DNA of 43,212 bases from Caballeronia sp. GAFFF1 (GTDB lineage: Bacteria > Pseudomonadota > Gammaproteobacteria > Burkholderiales > Burkholderiaceae). The translations under genes and the position numbers were made by a program. Where the stretch lies: contig NZ_JALQEM010000039.1 in NCBI RefSeq assembly GCF_023630705.1, positions 1-43,212 on the forward strand. Reading direction: 5' to 3'. Below the pieces are notes generated by a model, which ran no database searches, was not told the origin of the DNA, and saw only the letters and a list, made by a program, of their open reading frames with translations. Below, piece by piece: positions 26,801 to 33,988 of this stretch (the first letter of the stretch is position 1; each line of letters opens with the position of its first letter).

Positions 26801-29369
26801 CGTCCGTTTCGCGGACTGCATCATGCCATGGATCGGACATGTTCGCAGAGGCCGGGACCTGATACGCCGCGCAATCGAAGCTGCTGCGGAGATGTCCGAC
26901 GTCAGCTTCGCAGGTTATAGTTATGCGCATCTAAACACGAACCTGCTCGCAGCGGGCGACCGTCTAGCGGACGTTCAACGACAAGTGGAAGACGGCCTCC
27001 GTTTTGCGGAAAGCGTACGCTTTGATCGCATGGCAGAGCACATGACGGCACAGCTGATGCTGATTCGAACATTGCGAGGGCTAACGCCAAAATTCGGCTC
27101 CTTCGATGACGGAAACTTCAGCGAAGCGACTTTTGAGCTCCGCCTGTCATCTAGCCAGGCGTTGACCCGTTTGTATCTTTATTATGTTCGTAAGCTGCAA
27201 GCGAGGTTTATCGCGGGCGACTATGCTGTAGCGGTAGAAGCGTCCGCGCACGCAGACCGCCTCTTTTGGACCGCGCACTCGCATTTTGAAGCCGCCGAGC
27301 ATCAATACTATGGCGCGCTGGCGCGAGCGCAATTATTAGATCAATTAAGCGACGCTCAACGCCCGACGCATTTCTCCGTACTTCTTGAGCATGCGCGACG
27401 TCTTGAGCAATGGGCGCGCCATTGTCCAGAGAATTTCGGAAATCGAGAAGCACTAGTCAATGCAGAAATCGCACGGGTCGAAGGGCGCCTAATCGAGGCT
27501 CAGGACTGGTACGAGAAGGCGATCGTCTCAGCGAGGGAAAGCGGCTTCATACACAACGAAGCGATAGCGAATGAGCTAGCGTCGCGCTTCTACGAGAGTC
27601 GAGGATATCATAGGATCGCCCTTGCATACCTGCAAGACGGGCGCCACTGCTATCTAAGCTGGGGTGCAGAAGGCAAGGTGAGACAACTGGATAGAAGTTT
27701 CCCAACCAGCGAAGATGGGGCGCGATCGTCTGTTGTCGCTACGATTATGGCCCCGGTAGCCGTATTAGATCTATCGACCGTAGTAAAGGTCTCGCAAGCA
27801 CTTTCCAGCGAGATAATGTTGCCGCGGTTGACTCAGGTTTTGCTGCGTATGGCAATTGAAAACGGGGGGGCACAAAGAGGGCTGCTTATACTCGTTGGCA
27901 GCGAAATCGATGATCTGAAAGTAGAGGCAGAAGCAGTCACAGGAACCAGCGATATCTCGGTACACCTCCGGCAAGCTAGAATGACATCGACGGACGTGCC
28001 GCAATCCATCGTTCGTTATGTATTGCGAACGCGCGATTACCTTGTGCTGCGTGATGCCTCCGCCGACGTTGTATATGCACGCGATGAGTATGTCCAACGC
28101 AACAGATCGCGGTCCTTGCTTTGCGTCCCGATTGTGCGCCATGCGAAGGTCATCGGCGTGATGTACCTCGAGAATGCCTTAGCACCCGACGTCTTCACAG
28201 CCGACCGTTTGGCTATTCTTCAATTGATGGCATCGCAAGCAGCGATTTCGTTGGAAAATGCAAAGTTGTACACCGATTTACAACGCAGTGAAGCGTTTCT
28301 CGCACAAGGACAAAGAATTAGCCTAACTGGCACGTTCGGATGGAATCTCTTGAGGAAAGAATACTACTGGTCCGATGAAACGTATGATTTGCTGGGATAT
28401 GACCGTGACGTAAGGGCGTCCGTAGAGCTCGCAATCGAACGTACGCATCCGGACGACCAGCGTATTGTCCGTCGAATGCTGTTTGCGGCGATGAGGGAAA
28501 AAATGTCGTTCGACGTTGAACATCGATTGTTGATGCCGAATGGCGAGATAAGACATGTGCGCGCTGTTGGCCGGGCCGTTGATGCTGGAGATCTGGATTA
28601 CATCGGTGCTATCCATGACATCAGCGGGCCTACACTGGCGCGTGAGGCGTTGAACCGTGCGCTAAGTGACCTATCGCGTATTAATCGAGCCACGACAATG
28701 GGAGAATTGACGGCCTCTCTCGCTCACGAGATCAATCAGCCGATTACATCTGTGGTAATAGGAGCAAGAGCTTGTCTGCGGTGGCTGAACCGCGATGAAC
28801 CAGATATCAACGAAGTGCGCGAGTTGGTGGAAAGGATAAGCCATGACGGCGAGCGTGCTGGCCACATAATTGACAGAATTCGCGCCCAGTTCAGGAAGGG
28901 CCCCTTGGATCGCGAGCGCTTCTCGATCGACGTTGTGATCGACGAGACAGTGCACCTTCTGAAGAGCGAAGCGGCGCGTTATGGCGTCGTAATGCGAGTG
29001 GAGCGGGCCGATGCTTCAAGCATCGTACTTGGGGATAGAATACAGGTGCAGCAGGTGATTTCAAATTTGGTCATCAACAGCATCGAAGCGGTGAAAGATC
29101 ACGCTGGCACCCGTGAGGTGACCATTAGTTCGCGGCGGTCCGATAACGGAACTGTCATTGTGGCGGTCCACGACACCGGACCTGGAGTTCCTCCGGATCT
29201 TGTCGGGAAGATATTTGATCCCTTCTTCACTACAAAGACGCAAGGCACTGGAATGGGGCTTCGCATCAGTCGTACGATCGTGGAGGCGCATGGAGGACAG
29301 CTTTGGGCCGGCGAGCATGTCGGCACCGGCGCAACGTTCTTGTTCACGCTTCCTTTAGTCGCCCCATAG
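23829..29369 (+). CDS. Trifunctional Ser/Thr kinase-like/AAA ATPase/sensor histidine kinase
   Basis: The 1,846-residue protein has, in order, a kinase-like domain (about 20-290; VVHKDIKPSH catalytic loop with Asp about 149, TGFGIAS instead of DFG, APE-like MSPEQTGRMN) and an ATPase module with Walker A GNSGVGKSS (about 350) and Walker B LVLFFDDLQWSD. A long helical repeat region (about 650-1290) follows, then GAF (about 1315-1480), PAS (about 1495-1605) and a histidine kinase. The H-box is SLAHEINQP (His about 1633), the N-box VISNLVINSIEA, and the G-boxes HDTGPGVPP and GTGMGLRI. The kinase-like domain has no VAIK Lys or DFG Asp, so it is probably a ligand- or signal-sensing pseudokinase. The start is TTG 23829; ATG 23868 is an alternative. 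Likely partner: the convergent FixJ-type regulator at 29674. It probably senses a compound handled by the surrounding genes. Confidence 0.93.
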   Translation: MLNGHIHEPNDHAMKGASGYIPGYMLEPLRTDRDLALYKGTKVDTEQKVFVIAVAAELPTPDSVRQLEHEYYFARRLDASWAAQPLELTRLHARAALVVAYPDPQAEFLDLLLTRRESFPPDISLFLNIAIGLATAVDGLHRLRVVHKDIKPSHILVTPAGRAWLTGFGIASTTSHERQPTVPPETIAGTLAYMSPEQTGRMNRPVDCRSDLYSLGVTLFETLTGTLPFVASDPMEWVHCHVARQAVPLTELVPSVPAVISSIVTKLLAKDTDERYQTAAGLANDLQQCLKGWQLTGHVEDFTLGTLDTTSGLRIGEKLYGRESEVEVLQSCLNRAALDRPCELVLVSGNSGVGKSSLVDELQRSTVGIRSNFASAKCDQQKRDIPYAVFGDAVLAALRPLLIEGEYELTQWRETVSAALYPNGQVIMDLIPNLRVHLGEQRPVPALPPTDAKIRLHAVARRFIQALALRRPLVLFFDDLQWSDTATLDLIEDLVVDKSLTNVILLGAYRDNELPSDSPLSLKLLSLRNSAASVRHMKLEPLRRSDLDNVIADFLHCSREFCSSLSEIIHEKTNGNPFYVIQFIRSLLEDEIIKFDRDAAAWFWDLNRIRKRRSTENVADLLVDRLRRLPPRTQRIVEGLACLGSAATVEILAAVRRQSEDDIHQCLLPAVNAGLIIRLEGYYRFVHDQVREAAYRQIPDASRAERHLQIGISLETQVEGQELDQRIFDIVNQLNRGAHLVAAVETRERFAKLNVIAAARAKASTAYSSALNFVLAGRRLLNDDTWKRNPRLMFSVESLTAECEFLTGDLASAERRLSMLASHVDRAADAARVTRLRVSLYNVLGKGDAAIWTFIEYRRAQGDLWSQRPSDEQVSIEYGQICAMVDARDPKDLLSTPLLSEEDTLQLLDVLAEVTMSAMLSDPNVYALLIFRMVKLTLTEGNSGAGSFAYVSLGMLAGSRFGDFGKGYQLGKLGYDLVERYRFDDYRARVYVRFADCIMPWIGHVRRGRDLIRRAIEAAAEMSDVSFAGYSYAHLNTNLLAAGDRLADVQRQVEDGLRFAESVRFDRMAEHMTAQLMLIRTLRGLTPKFGSFDDGNFSEATFELRLSSSQALTRLYLYYVRKLQARFIAGDYAVAVEASAHADRLFWTAHSHFEAAEHQYYGALARAQLLDQLSDAQRPTHFSVLLEHARRLEQWARHCPENFGNREALVNAEIARVEGRLIEAQDWYEKAIVSARESGFIHNEAIANELASRFYESRGYHRIALAYLQDGRHCYLSWGAEGKVRQLDRSFPTSEDGARSSVVATIMAPVAVLDLSTVVKVSQALSSEIMLPRLTQVLLRMAIENGGAQRGLLILVGSEIDDLKVEAEAVTGTSDISVHLRQARMTSTDVPQSIVRYVLRTRDYLVLRDASADVVYARDEYVQRNRSRSLLCVPIVRHAKVIGVMYLENALAPDVFTADRLAILQLMASQAAISLENAKLYTDLQRSEAFLAQGQRISLTGTFGWNLLRKEYYWSDETYDLLGYDRDVRASVELAIERTHPDDQRIVRRMLFAAMREKMSFDVEHRLLMPNGEIRHVRAVGRAVDAGDLDYIGAIHDISGPTLAREALNRALSDLSRINRATTMGELTASLAHEINQPITSVVIGARACLRWLNRDEPDINEVRELVERISHDGERAGHIIDRIRAQFRKGPLDRERFSIDVVIDETVHLLKSEAARYGVVMRVERADASSIVLGDRIQVQQVISNLVINSIEAVKDHAGTREVTISSRRSDNGTVIVAVHDTGPGVPPDLVGKIFDPFFTTKTQGTGMGLRISRTIVEAHGGQLWAGEHVGTGATFLFTLPLVAP

Positions 29370-29673
29370 TTCAGCGGGCCTCATGCCTCATCGGTGTTGC
29401 GAGGTCACCAGCCGCTGCGCTGGTCGATGTCGACGGGCTCGGACGTTACTCCATATCCATCTTGGAATTACCGGACGATCAGGCAGTCGTCTCTACATTC
29501 ATCTCGGGTCTTCGCTGCCATAGCAGGAGGCTGCGAGTTCCCCGTGCATTCTATTTCCGGGAAGCCGGGTTCCGCTCCGGCCGGACGCTAAGACCATTAA
29601 CCGCGATGACGCAGGTGGACTAGGGCTCTAACATTACCGCCTTAACGAACGCGCGCCGTGCAAGCCAGAAAGC

Positions 29674-30426
29674 CTAGTGTTGCCGCGACTCACGCTCGAT
29701 TGATGAGTTCGACACAGATGGCTCGCGGGCCGGCGAACGTCGCATTGAATCCGCCCTTTCACGAACGGTATGTGACCCAAGAGATAGCGCCTCCGCCTTT
29801 CGAACAAGATCTGGCAGGTTGCGCGATCCCATCTTGCGCATGACCTGTCCACGGTAGACCTTTATAGTCACCTCGCTAAGGTTCATCTCGTAGGCGATTT
29901 GCTTATTAAGTGCGCCCTCGACAACGCGCTTCATGACATCTCTTTCGCGTTCTGTCAGCGACTCGAACGACAAGGAGACCGCAGCCAATGAACTCTCCGC
30001 GTCGCGGCGAATAGCGTCGCGATTGAGCGCTTCCGCGACTGCATCAAGCAGATCTTGCTCGCGAAAGGGCTTCTGGAGGAAGTTGACAGCACCCGCTTTC
30101 ATCGCTCTTACGGTCATCTCAATGTCACCATGCCCTGTGATGAACAGTATGGGCATCCGCACGCCGAACTGTGCCGCTTTAGCTTGGAACGTTAGCCCAT
30201 TGGTTTCTGGCAGTCTAACATCGAGAACCAAGCAACTAGGTGCGTCATATCTTGCGAAAGCAAGAAATTCATCAGGCGTTTCGAACGTCTCAACTCGCAA
30301 TCTGACTGACCTAATCAAGCTATGCATCGACAAGCGGATAGATTCGTCGTCGTCGACAACGTAGACCACCGGCGTTTTATCGCTCGCCGCCGCATTGCTC
30401 TTTGCCGTCTCAAGCCGGTGAAGCAT
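29674..30426 (-). CDS. FixJ/NarL-type response regulator (receiver plus LuxR HTH)
   Basis: The 250-residue protein has a receiver with VVDDDESIR, phospho-acceptor Asp in LVLDVRLPETNG, switch Thr in LFITGHGD and Lys in FLQKPF. A LuxR-type HTH follows (LTERERDVMKRVVEGALNKQIA, then SEVTIKVYRGQVMRKM). A 45-residue basic, Ser-rich tail (from about residue 205) is longer than in usual FixJ proteins. It converges with the giant histidine kinase, 304 bp stop to stop, and is the natural phosphotransfer partner. Regulators of this type pair with trifunctional kinases in rhizobia and Burkholderia as I recall. The region upstream (30427-30925) contains no gene. Confidence 0.92.
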   Translation of the reverse strand: MLHRLETAKSNAAASDKTPVVYVVDDDESIRLSMHSLIRSVRLRVETFETPDEFLAFARYDAPSCLVLDVRLPETNGLTFQAKAAQFGVRMPILFITGHGDIEMTVRAMKAGAVNFLQKPFREQDLLDAVAEALNRDAIRRDAESSLAAVSLSFESLTERERDVMKRVVEGALNKQIAYEMNLSEVTIKVYRGQVMRKMGSRNLPDLVRKAEALSLGSHTVRERADSMRRSPAREPSVSNSSIERESRQH

Positions 30427-30925
30427 CGTTTCCTCCGCATCTGACTAGATTGCGATGTAGTCGCTTGTATAGAGCTTCCGTTATCTTCCTTCGTTTATGG
30501 CATGGTCGTATCCATTCTAGTCGCTGTGCGTCCACTTGTATGAGATCTACACTCACGTTTACCCGAAATCGCGAGCTCGTCGAGCGGATCGTTTGTTATC
30601 GGTATGGAAAAGGACAACGTCAAGCGAACAACGTTGAAAGGGGCCATGTCCCGGCGTCAAGCGTGTCCGGGCGCCGTTTAGGTCGGCTGCCTCGACAGTT
30701 CTAATCCAGTCGTGCGGTGTAACGAGTGCACCCTCACTGCGCGAGACAGGGCAAAACAGTTATTACATCGGATCTATCTAACACAAACTGACTCGAACAG
30801 TCGACTGCATTTATCATACGTATTCCGGCACAGGAGGAAAGCCGCGTGATTTGAAGAGCCGGTCACAGTCCTCGCGTGTCCCAAATTTTAAGATATGGCG
30901 CAAGCCCCAACGCAACGGAGCCAAA
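30427..30925. other. Intergenic region without a recognisable gene
   Basis: About 500 bp lie between the response regulator start and the EF-hand gene. It should hold the two divergent promoters. No frame with family resemblance is present. Confidence 0.45.
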
Positions 30926-31534
30926 ATGTCAGTCTCATCTGTCAATCCATCCCCAAAGCCGTACCAGCTAATCGGCGGCAACACGTTCGGAAGCGCTTCA
31001 GGGCTATCAGACGCCGCCGTGAATGTCACGTCTTCGAACTCGACGGAATTCTCCAGCGTAGTCACGCTCAGCCCTGACGCGCAGGCGCTGATGGCGGCTG
31101 CCGCAGCCGGAATTTCCATTGGGCAAACCAACCTGTCGGATCTCGCGTTGTCTGACAGTGAGCCAATGGCACAGCAAATTCCTGAACTGCAGCGAGCAAC
31201 GAAGACGCTTCCTACCGAGGCTTTGCAGAACTCTGACGCAGGGCTGTCGCAGTCGGCCTTCAACAAGCTGGTTGCCCGTCTTGCCGGTGCGGCTGTGGAT
31301 GTCGCCAAAGTCTTCCAGGCATTCGACACCGATCGTGACGGGGCGATCTCAAACGACGAGTTCGAGAAAGGCTTGGCCAATGCATTGGACGATCCAACCA
31401 GCCCGTTCGCGCAACAACTGTTCAGGTTGATAAACTCAGACGGCAACAGCTCAATAAGTTCCACCGAGTTCACGTCAATTGAGGCAGCTTTTCTGCAAGG
31501 CGAGACTACATTGCCACGAGCAGCTAAAGAATAA
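30926..31534 (+). CDS. EF-hand domain protein
   Basis: The 202-residue protein starts at ATG 30926 (GGAG 5 nt upstream; the frame is open from 30851). The N-terminal half is Ser/Ala-rich and without a clear Sec signal. The C-terminal half has a canonical calcium-binding loop DTDRDGAISNDE at about 135 and a second, degenerate loop NSDGNSSISSTE at about 175, the two about 40 residues apart as in paired EF-hands. Similar EF-hand proteins in Burkholderia are of unknown role, sometimes linked to secretion. The second loop begins with Asn, so it may bind calcium weakly. Confidence 0.8.
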   Translation: MSVSSVNPSPKPYQLIGGNTFGSASGLSDAAVNVTSSNSTEFSSVVTLSPDAQALMAAAAAGISIGQTNLSDLALSDSEPMAQQIPELQRATKTLPTEALQNSDAGLSQSAFNKLVARLAGAAVDVAKVFQAFDTDRDGAISNDEFEKGLANALDDPTSPFAQQLFRLINSDGNSSISSTEFTSIEAAFLQGETTLPRAAKE

Positions 31535-32018
31535 CTGCGAACGAGGCGTTCCGGAGACAACAGGAAATTGATTTCAACGAACCTATAACTCACGACACTA
31601 CTAGATGAGCGAGGTTCTTCAAACGTCGACAACGCCGGCTACGTCGAACGGCCGAGCCTGCCGCAGAGATCCCATTTGAGTTCCTGCATCTTCAACTGAT
31701 TTTGCGAGGCGCGCTCCGTGCCCCTGTTGTAAAGAGCCCGCGTCAAATTGGGTGGTAAGTCTAGAACAGATGACAGTTGATGACGGCCGTTGGAAGCAAC
31801 GGCTGCGTCGGCCAGAAATGACCCGAGCGCCGCCGTACCAACGTCGTCAACGCAGTTGACTGGATCGGACTGCATCGATTTGTGACGTTGACGCAAAACT
31901 GTTGCAATTTGTCATGCCTTCGATTGCAACGCTGGATCGCCTACATTTACGTCGACGGAACGCCCCATCTACGCGCTTCCGACAGTTGGTAAATGAATCA
32001 TAAACCGGAGTTATCCAA
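31535..32018. other. Intergenic region, possible gene relic on the minus strand
   Basis: The 484 bp contain a minus-strand frame (31639-31872 from an internal ATG) with a plausible C-terminal stretch (LPPNLTRALYNRG, KMQELKWDL), but I recognise no family and see no strong ribosome site. The last 100 bp carry the promoter and CCGGAG site of the SDR gene. Confidence 0.3.
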
Positions 32019-32729
32019 ATGAACGAGCAGACAAAGGTCGTGGTTGTAACAGGCGCTTCGCAAGGCATCGGAGCCGAAATTGTCAAAGCGTTTCGCGCTC
32101 GCGACTACCGCGTCGTCGCGACCGCGCGATCCATACAACCAACGGACGATCCAAATGTAGTTGCTGTCGCCGGCGACATCAGCGACCCCGCAACCGCCCG
32201 GCGCGTCATTTCGCGAGCGCTGGAGCACTTTGGTCGGGTCGATACGCTGGTTAACAATGCTGGCATTTTCATCGCAAAGCCATTCACGGCTTATACAGAA
32301 GATGACTATGCTGCGGTATTGGGAGTGAACGTAGCGGGCTTTTTCAATATTACCCAGCACGCAGTCGTGCAGATGGAAAAACAGGGCGGTGGTCATGTCG
32401 TCAGCATCACGACGACTCTCGTCGATCATGCCATTAGCGGCGTGCCGTCTGTGCTGGCCTCTCTGAGCAAAGGTGGTATCGCCGCTGCAACGCGGTCGCT
32501 GGCGATCGAATATGCGAAGCGCGGGATTCGTACCAATGCGGTATCGCCGGGCATCATCAAATCGCCAATGCATCCCGAGGAAACGCATGCCACGCTCGAT
32601 GCGCTTCATCCAATCGGCCGTATGGGCGAAATGCGCGATGTGGTCGACGCAGTTTTGTTCCTCGACGACGCTCCATTCGTCACCGGTGAGATCTTGCACG
32701 TCGATGGCGGACAAAGCGCGGGCCATTGA
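32019..32729 (+). CDS. SDR-family oxidoreductase, paralogue of the SDR at 13249
   Basis: At 236 residues it has the same length as the minus-strand SDR at 13249 and the same architecture: VTGASQGIGAEIVKAFRAR, NNAGIFIAKPF, SITTTLVDHAISG, VNAVSPG-equivalent TNAVSPGIIKSP and the identical C-terminus HVDGGQSAGH. The YxxxK motif is again ASLSK, with Ala in place of Tyr. CCGGAG lies upstream of ATG 32019. The tautomerase paralogue follows 620 bp downstream (33350), whereas in the first copy the gap is 58 bp, so this locus has gained DNA in between. Confidence 0.88.
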   Translation: MNEQTKVVVVTGASQGIGAEIVKAFRARDYRVVATARSIQPTDDPNVVAVAGDISDPATARRVISRALEHFGRVDTLVNNAGIFIAKPFTAYTEDDYAAVLGVNVAGFFNITQHAVVQMEKQGGGHVVSITTTLVDHAISGVPSVLASLSKGGIAAATRSLAIEYAKRGIRTNAVSPGIIKSPMHPEETHATLDALHPIGRMGEMRDVVDAVLFLDDAPFVTGEILHVDGGQSAGH

Positions 32730-32874
32730 GCCAAGTGGTAAAGCCGCGCGCGATTCCTTGCTATAAATCACGCATCTCCGGGGTGTGGCTTGTTTGTTCG
32801 CATCGAAATGCGGAAGAGCGTCTGCCGTAGCGCGGTGATTCTCCAATCATGCAGCCGTGGCTATACTGCGGGCA

Positions 32875-33012
32875 ATGTTGGACACAGCCACTGCGACACA
32901 CCTGCGAGTCGCGTTGTCACGCGCGGAGTCAGGCGGTCTCTTTCGCAGAGCCTTTGCAAGATATCAACATGAGTTGACGGAACGTCAAGTTCAACTACTA
33001 TGCGTTGCGTAA
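32875..33012 (+). CDS. Possible 45-residue small protein
   Basis: ATG 32875 opens a 45-codon frame ending with TAA. Its translation includes LRVALSRAESGGLFRRAFARY, written here as two overlapping parts LRVALSRAESGG and GGLFRRAFARYQHEL, predicted to be helical and basic. A TATACT hexamer 14 nt upstream could be a -10 box, but only a weak GGGC precedes the ATG. No family is recognised. It could be the start of a truncated gene. Confidence 0.25.
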   Translation: MLDTATATHLRVALSRAESGGLFRRAFARYQHELTERQVQLLCVA

Positions 33013-33180
33013 CTATTTGTCGATGTGAATTTGTCGCCGCTGAAGCCGCTGTAGAGGCGAAGAACGACTACTGAGGTGATCTTCCTGCCGTGCTGCACCG
33101 CGTCGGTCGCTCGATCAAGAATGGACGCAACCCTAAATGGTCTCTCAGGTTCTGACAACCACTCCGGTGTCGGAATCTTT

Positions 33181-33208
33181 GGGCCGACACAACTGTCGGC
33201 CCTTTTTT
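33181..33208 (+). terminator. Rho-independent terminator
   Basis: GGGCCGACA and TGTCGGCCC form a perfect 9-bp stem around a CAAC loop, followed by six T. It reads on the plus strand, 450 bp after the SDR stop and 140 bp before the tautomerase start. An upstream GTGTCGG (33167-33173) could pair with CCGACAC (33184-33190) and disrupt the stem. Confidence 0.9.
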
Positions 33209-33349
33209 CCGTGTACTAAGATCGACATTGTTAACGCGGTTTTTTTGAACGGCGCACCTCTGTCATTGGCCAGACTCCGCACGCAGATGGTGGAACGGGC
33301 TGCCGGTGACTGAGATGAGCGGTCCGCACTAAACAAAAGGAGCCAGTCC

Positions 33350-33586
33350 ATGCCCATCGTCACTATTCAAGTCACGCGTGAGGGCACAAGCCCAGGCGCA
33401 GATGCTGTTACGGCAGACGAGAAAGCGCGGCTGATAGCAGGTGCCAGCCAGCTAATGCTAGACGTGTTGAAAAAACCGCATGAGGCGACGTTCGTCGTTA
33501 TAGAGGAAGTGCAATTGGAAAACTGGGGCTGGGGGGGGCTGCCTGTGGCGGATTACCGAAGGAAGCTTTCGGGAAAAAGTGAGTGA
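33350..33586 (+). CDS. 4-oxalocrotonate tautomerase-family protein, paralogue of 12954
   Basis: The 78-residue protein has the catalytic Pro directly after Met (MPIVTIQVTREG), the TADEKARLIAG helix start, ATFVVIEEV and NWGWGGLP. It matches the 12954 gene over its whole length with conservative changes. AAAAGGAG lies about 9 nt before ATG 33350. The stop is followed almost at once by a decayed IS3 transposase fragment, so the downstream side of this gene has been rearranged. Confidence 0.88.
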   Translation: MPIVTIQVTREGTSPGADAVTADEKARLIAGASQLMLDVLKKPHEATFVVIEEVQLENWGWGGLPVADYRRKLSGKSE

Positions 33587-33609
33587 ACCTCGTGTTGGCC
33601 CCATTTTGC

Positions 33610-33789
33610 TGTCTCGGCTCCCAGGCGACGCTGAACTGAAGACCTTCATACGGGCGGTCCGCGCGCAGAACTTTGACGTCTATGGTATGCGAAAAGGCTT
33701 GGCGCCAGTTTTTGAGAGATGGCGTGAATGTCGTGCGCTGCACGGTTATGCGCCTCACGAATGTGATCGGCCTCAAGGTGTGCGGCATG
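33610..33789 (+). pseudogene. Decayed IS3-family orfB fragment, left of the IS21 insertion
   Basis: Read across one frameshift, this gives DAELKTFIRAVRAQNFDVYGMRK and then KAWRQFLRDGVNVVRCTVMRL in pieces, followed by VIGLKVCGM. This is the N-terminal domain of IS3-family OrfB transposases (VYGxRKVWRQLxREG...VARCTVxRLM...GLxG from memory). The IS21 element interrupts it after GCATG. The matching right-hand fragment resumes at 38955. No start or orfA is left. Confidence 0.6.
33785..33789 (+). repeat. Target-site duplication of the IS21 element, left copy (GCATG)
   Basis: GCATG directly precedes the left terminus at 33790 and recurs directly after the right terminus (38955-38959). A 5-bp duplication is within the 4-8 bp usual for the IS21 family. 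Confidence 0.8.
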
Positions 33790-33915
33790 TGTGAACTTTC
33801 GCCGTTAAGGAGCCAAACCGTTTTCGGCATAAAGGCGCCGGGGACTTTTCGGCGTTTAGGCGCCACAAGTCTTTCGGCGTATAGGCGCCAGTAGATTTTC
33901 GCCATAAAGGCGCCA
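33790..33915. repeat. Left-end multiple terminal repeats of the IS21 element
   Basis: Five related 19-20-bp repeats begin near 33797, 33821, 33846, 33871 and 33896, spaced about 25 bp (consensus roughly TTTTCGGCNTANAGGCGCCA). They are the expected IstA binding sites. The right end has at least two inverted copies near 38914-38950. Confidence 0.88.
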
Positions 33916-33988
33916 CTGGCGTCTGAGTCGGGCGCTCGAACTTCGCCAACCGCTACCCTCGTGGCACGCATTTGCTCCGGAGGGTGGC

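Larger units (their letters stand above)
32730..33349. other. Intergenic insertion-like region between SDR and tautomerase genes
   Basis: The 620 bp have no counterpart in the paralogous SDR-tautomerase pair at 13 kb. They contain a 45-codon ORF (32875-33012) and a strong rho-independent terminator (33181-33208). Confidence 0.5.

Noticed and set aside
31639..31896. Minus-strand ORF upstream of the SDR gene as a regulator
   Set aside because: No HTH or other domain is visible and no clear ribosome site; left as a possible relic within the intergenic entry.
33797..33915. Regularly spaced repeats at the IS21 left end as a CRISPR array
   Set aside because: The 25-bp period, imperfect repeats and matching inverted copies at 38890-38954 identify them as IS21 terminal repeats.
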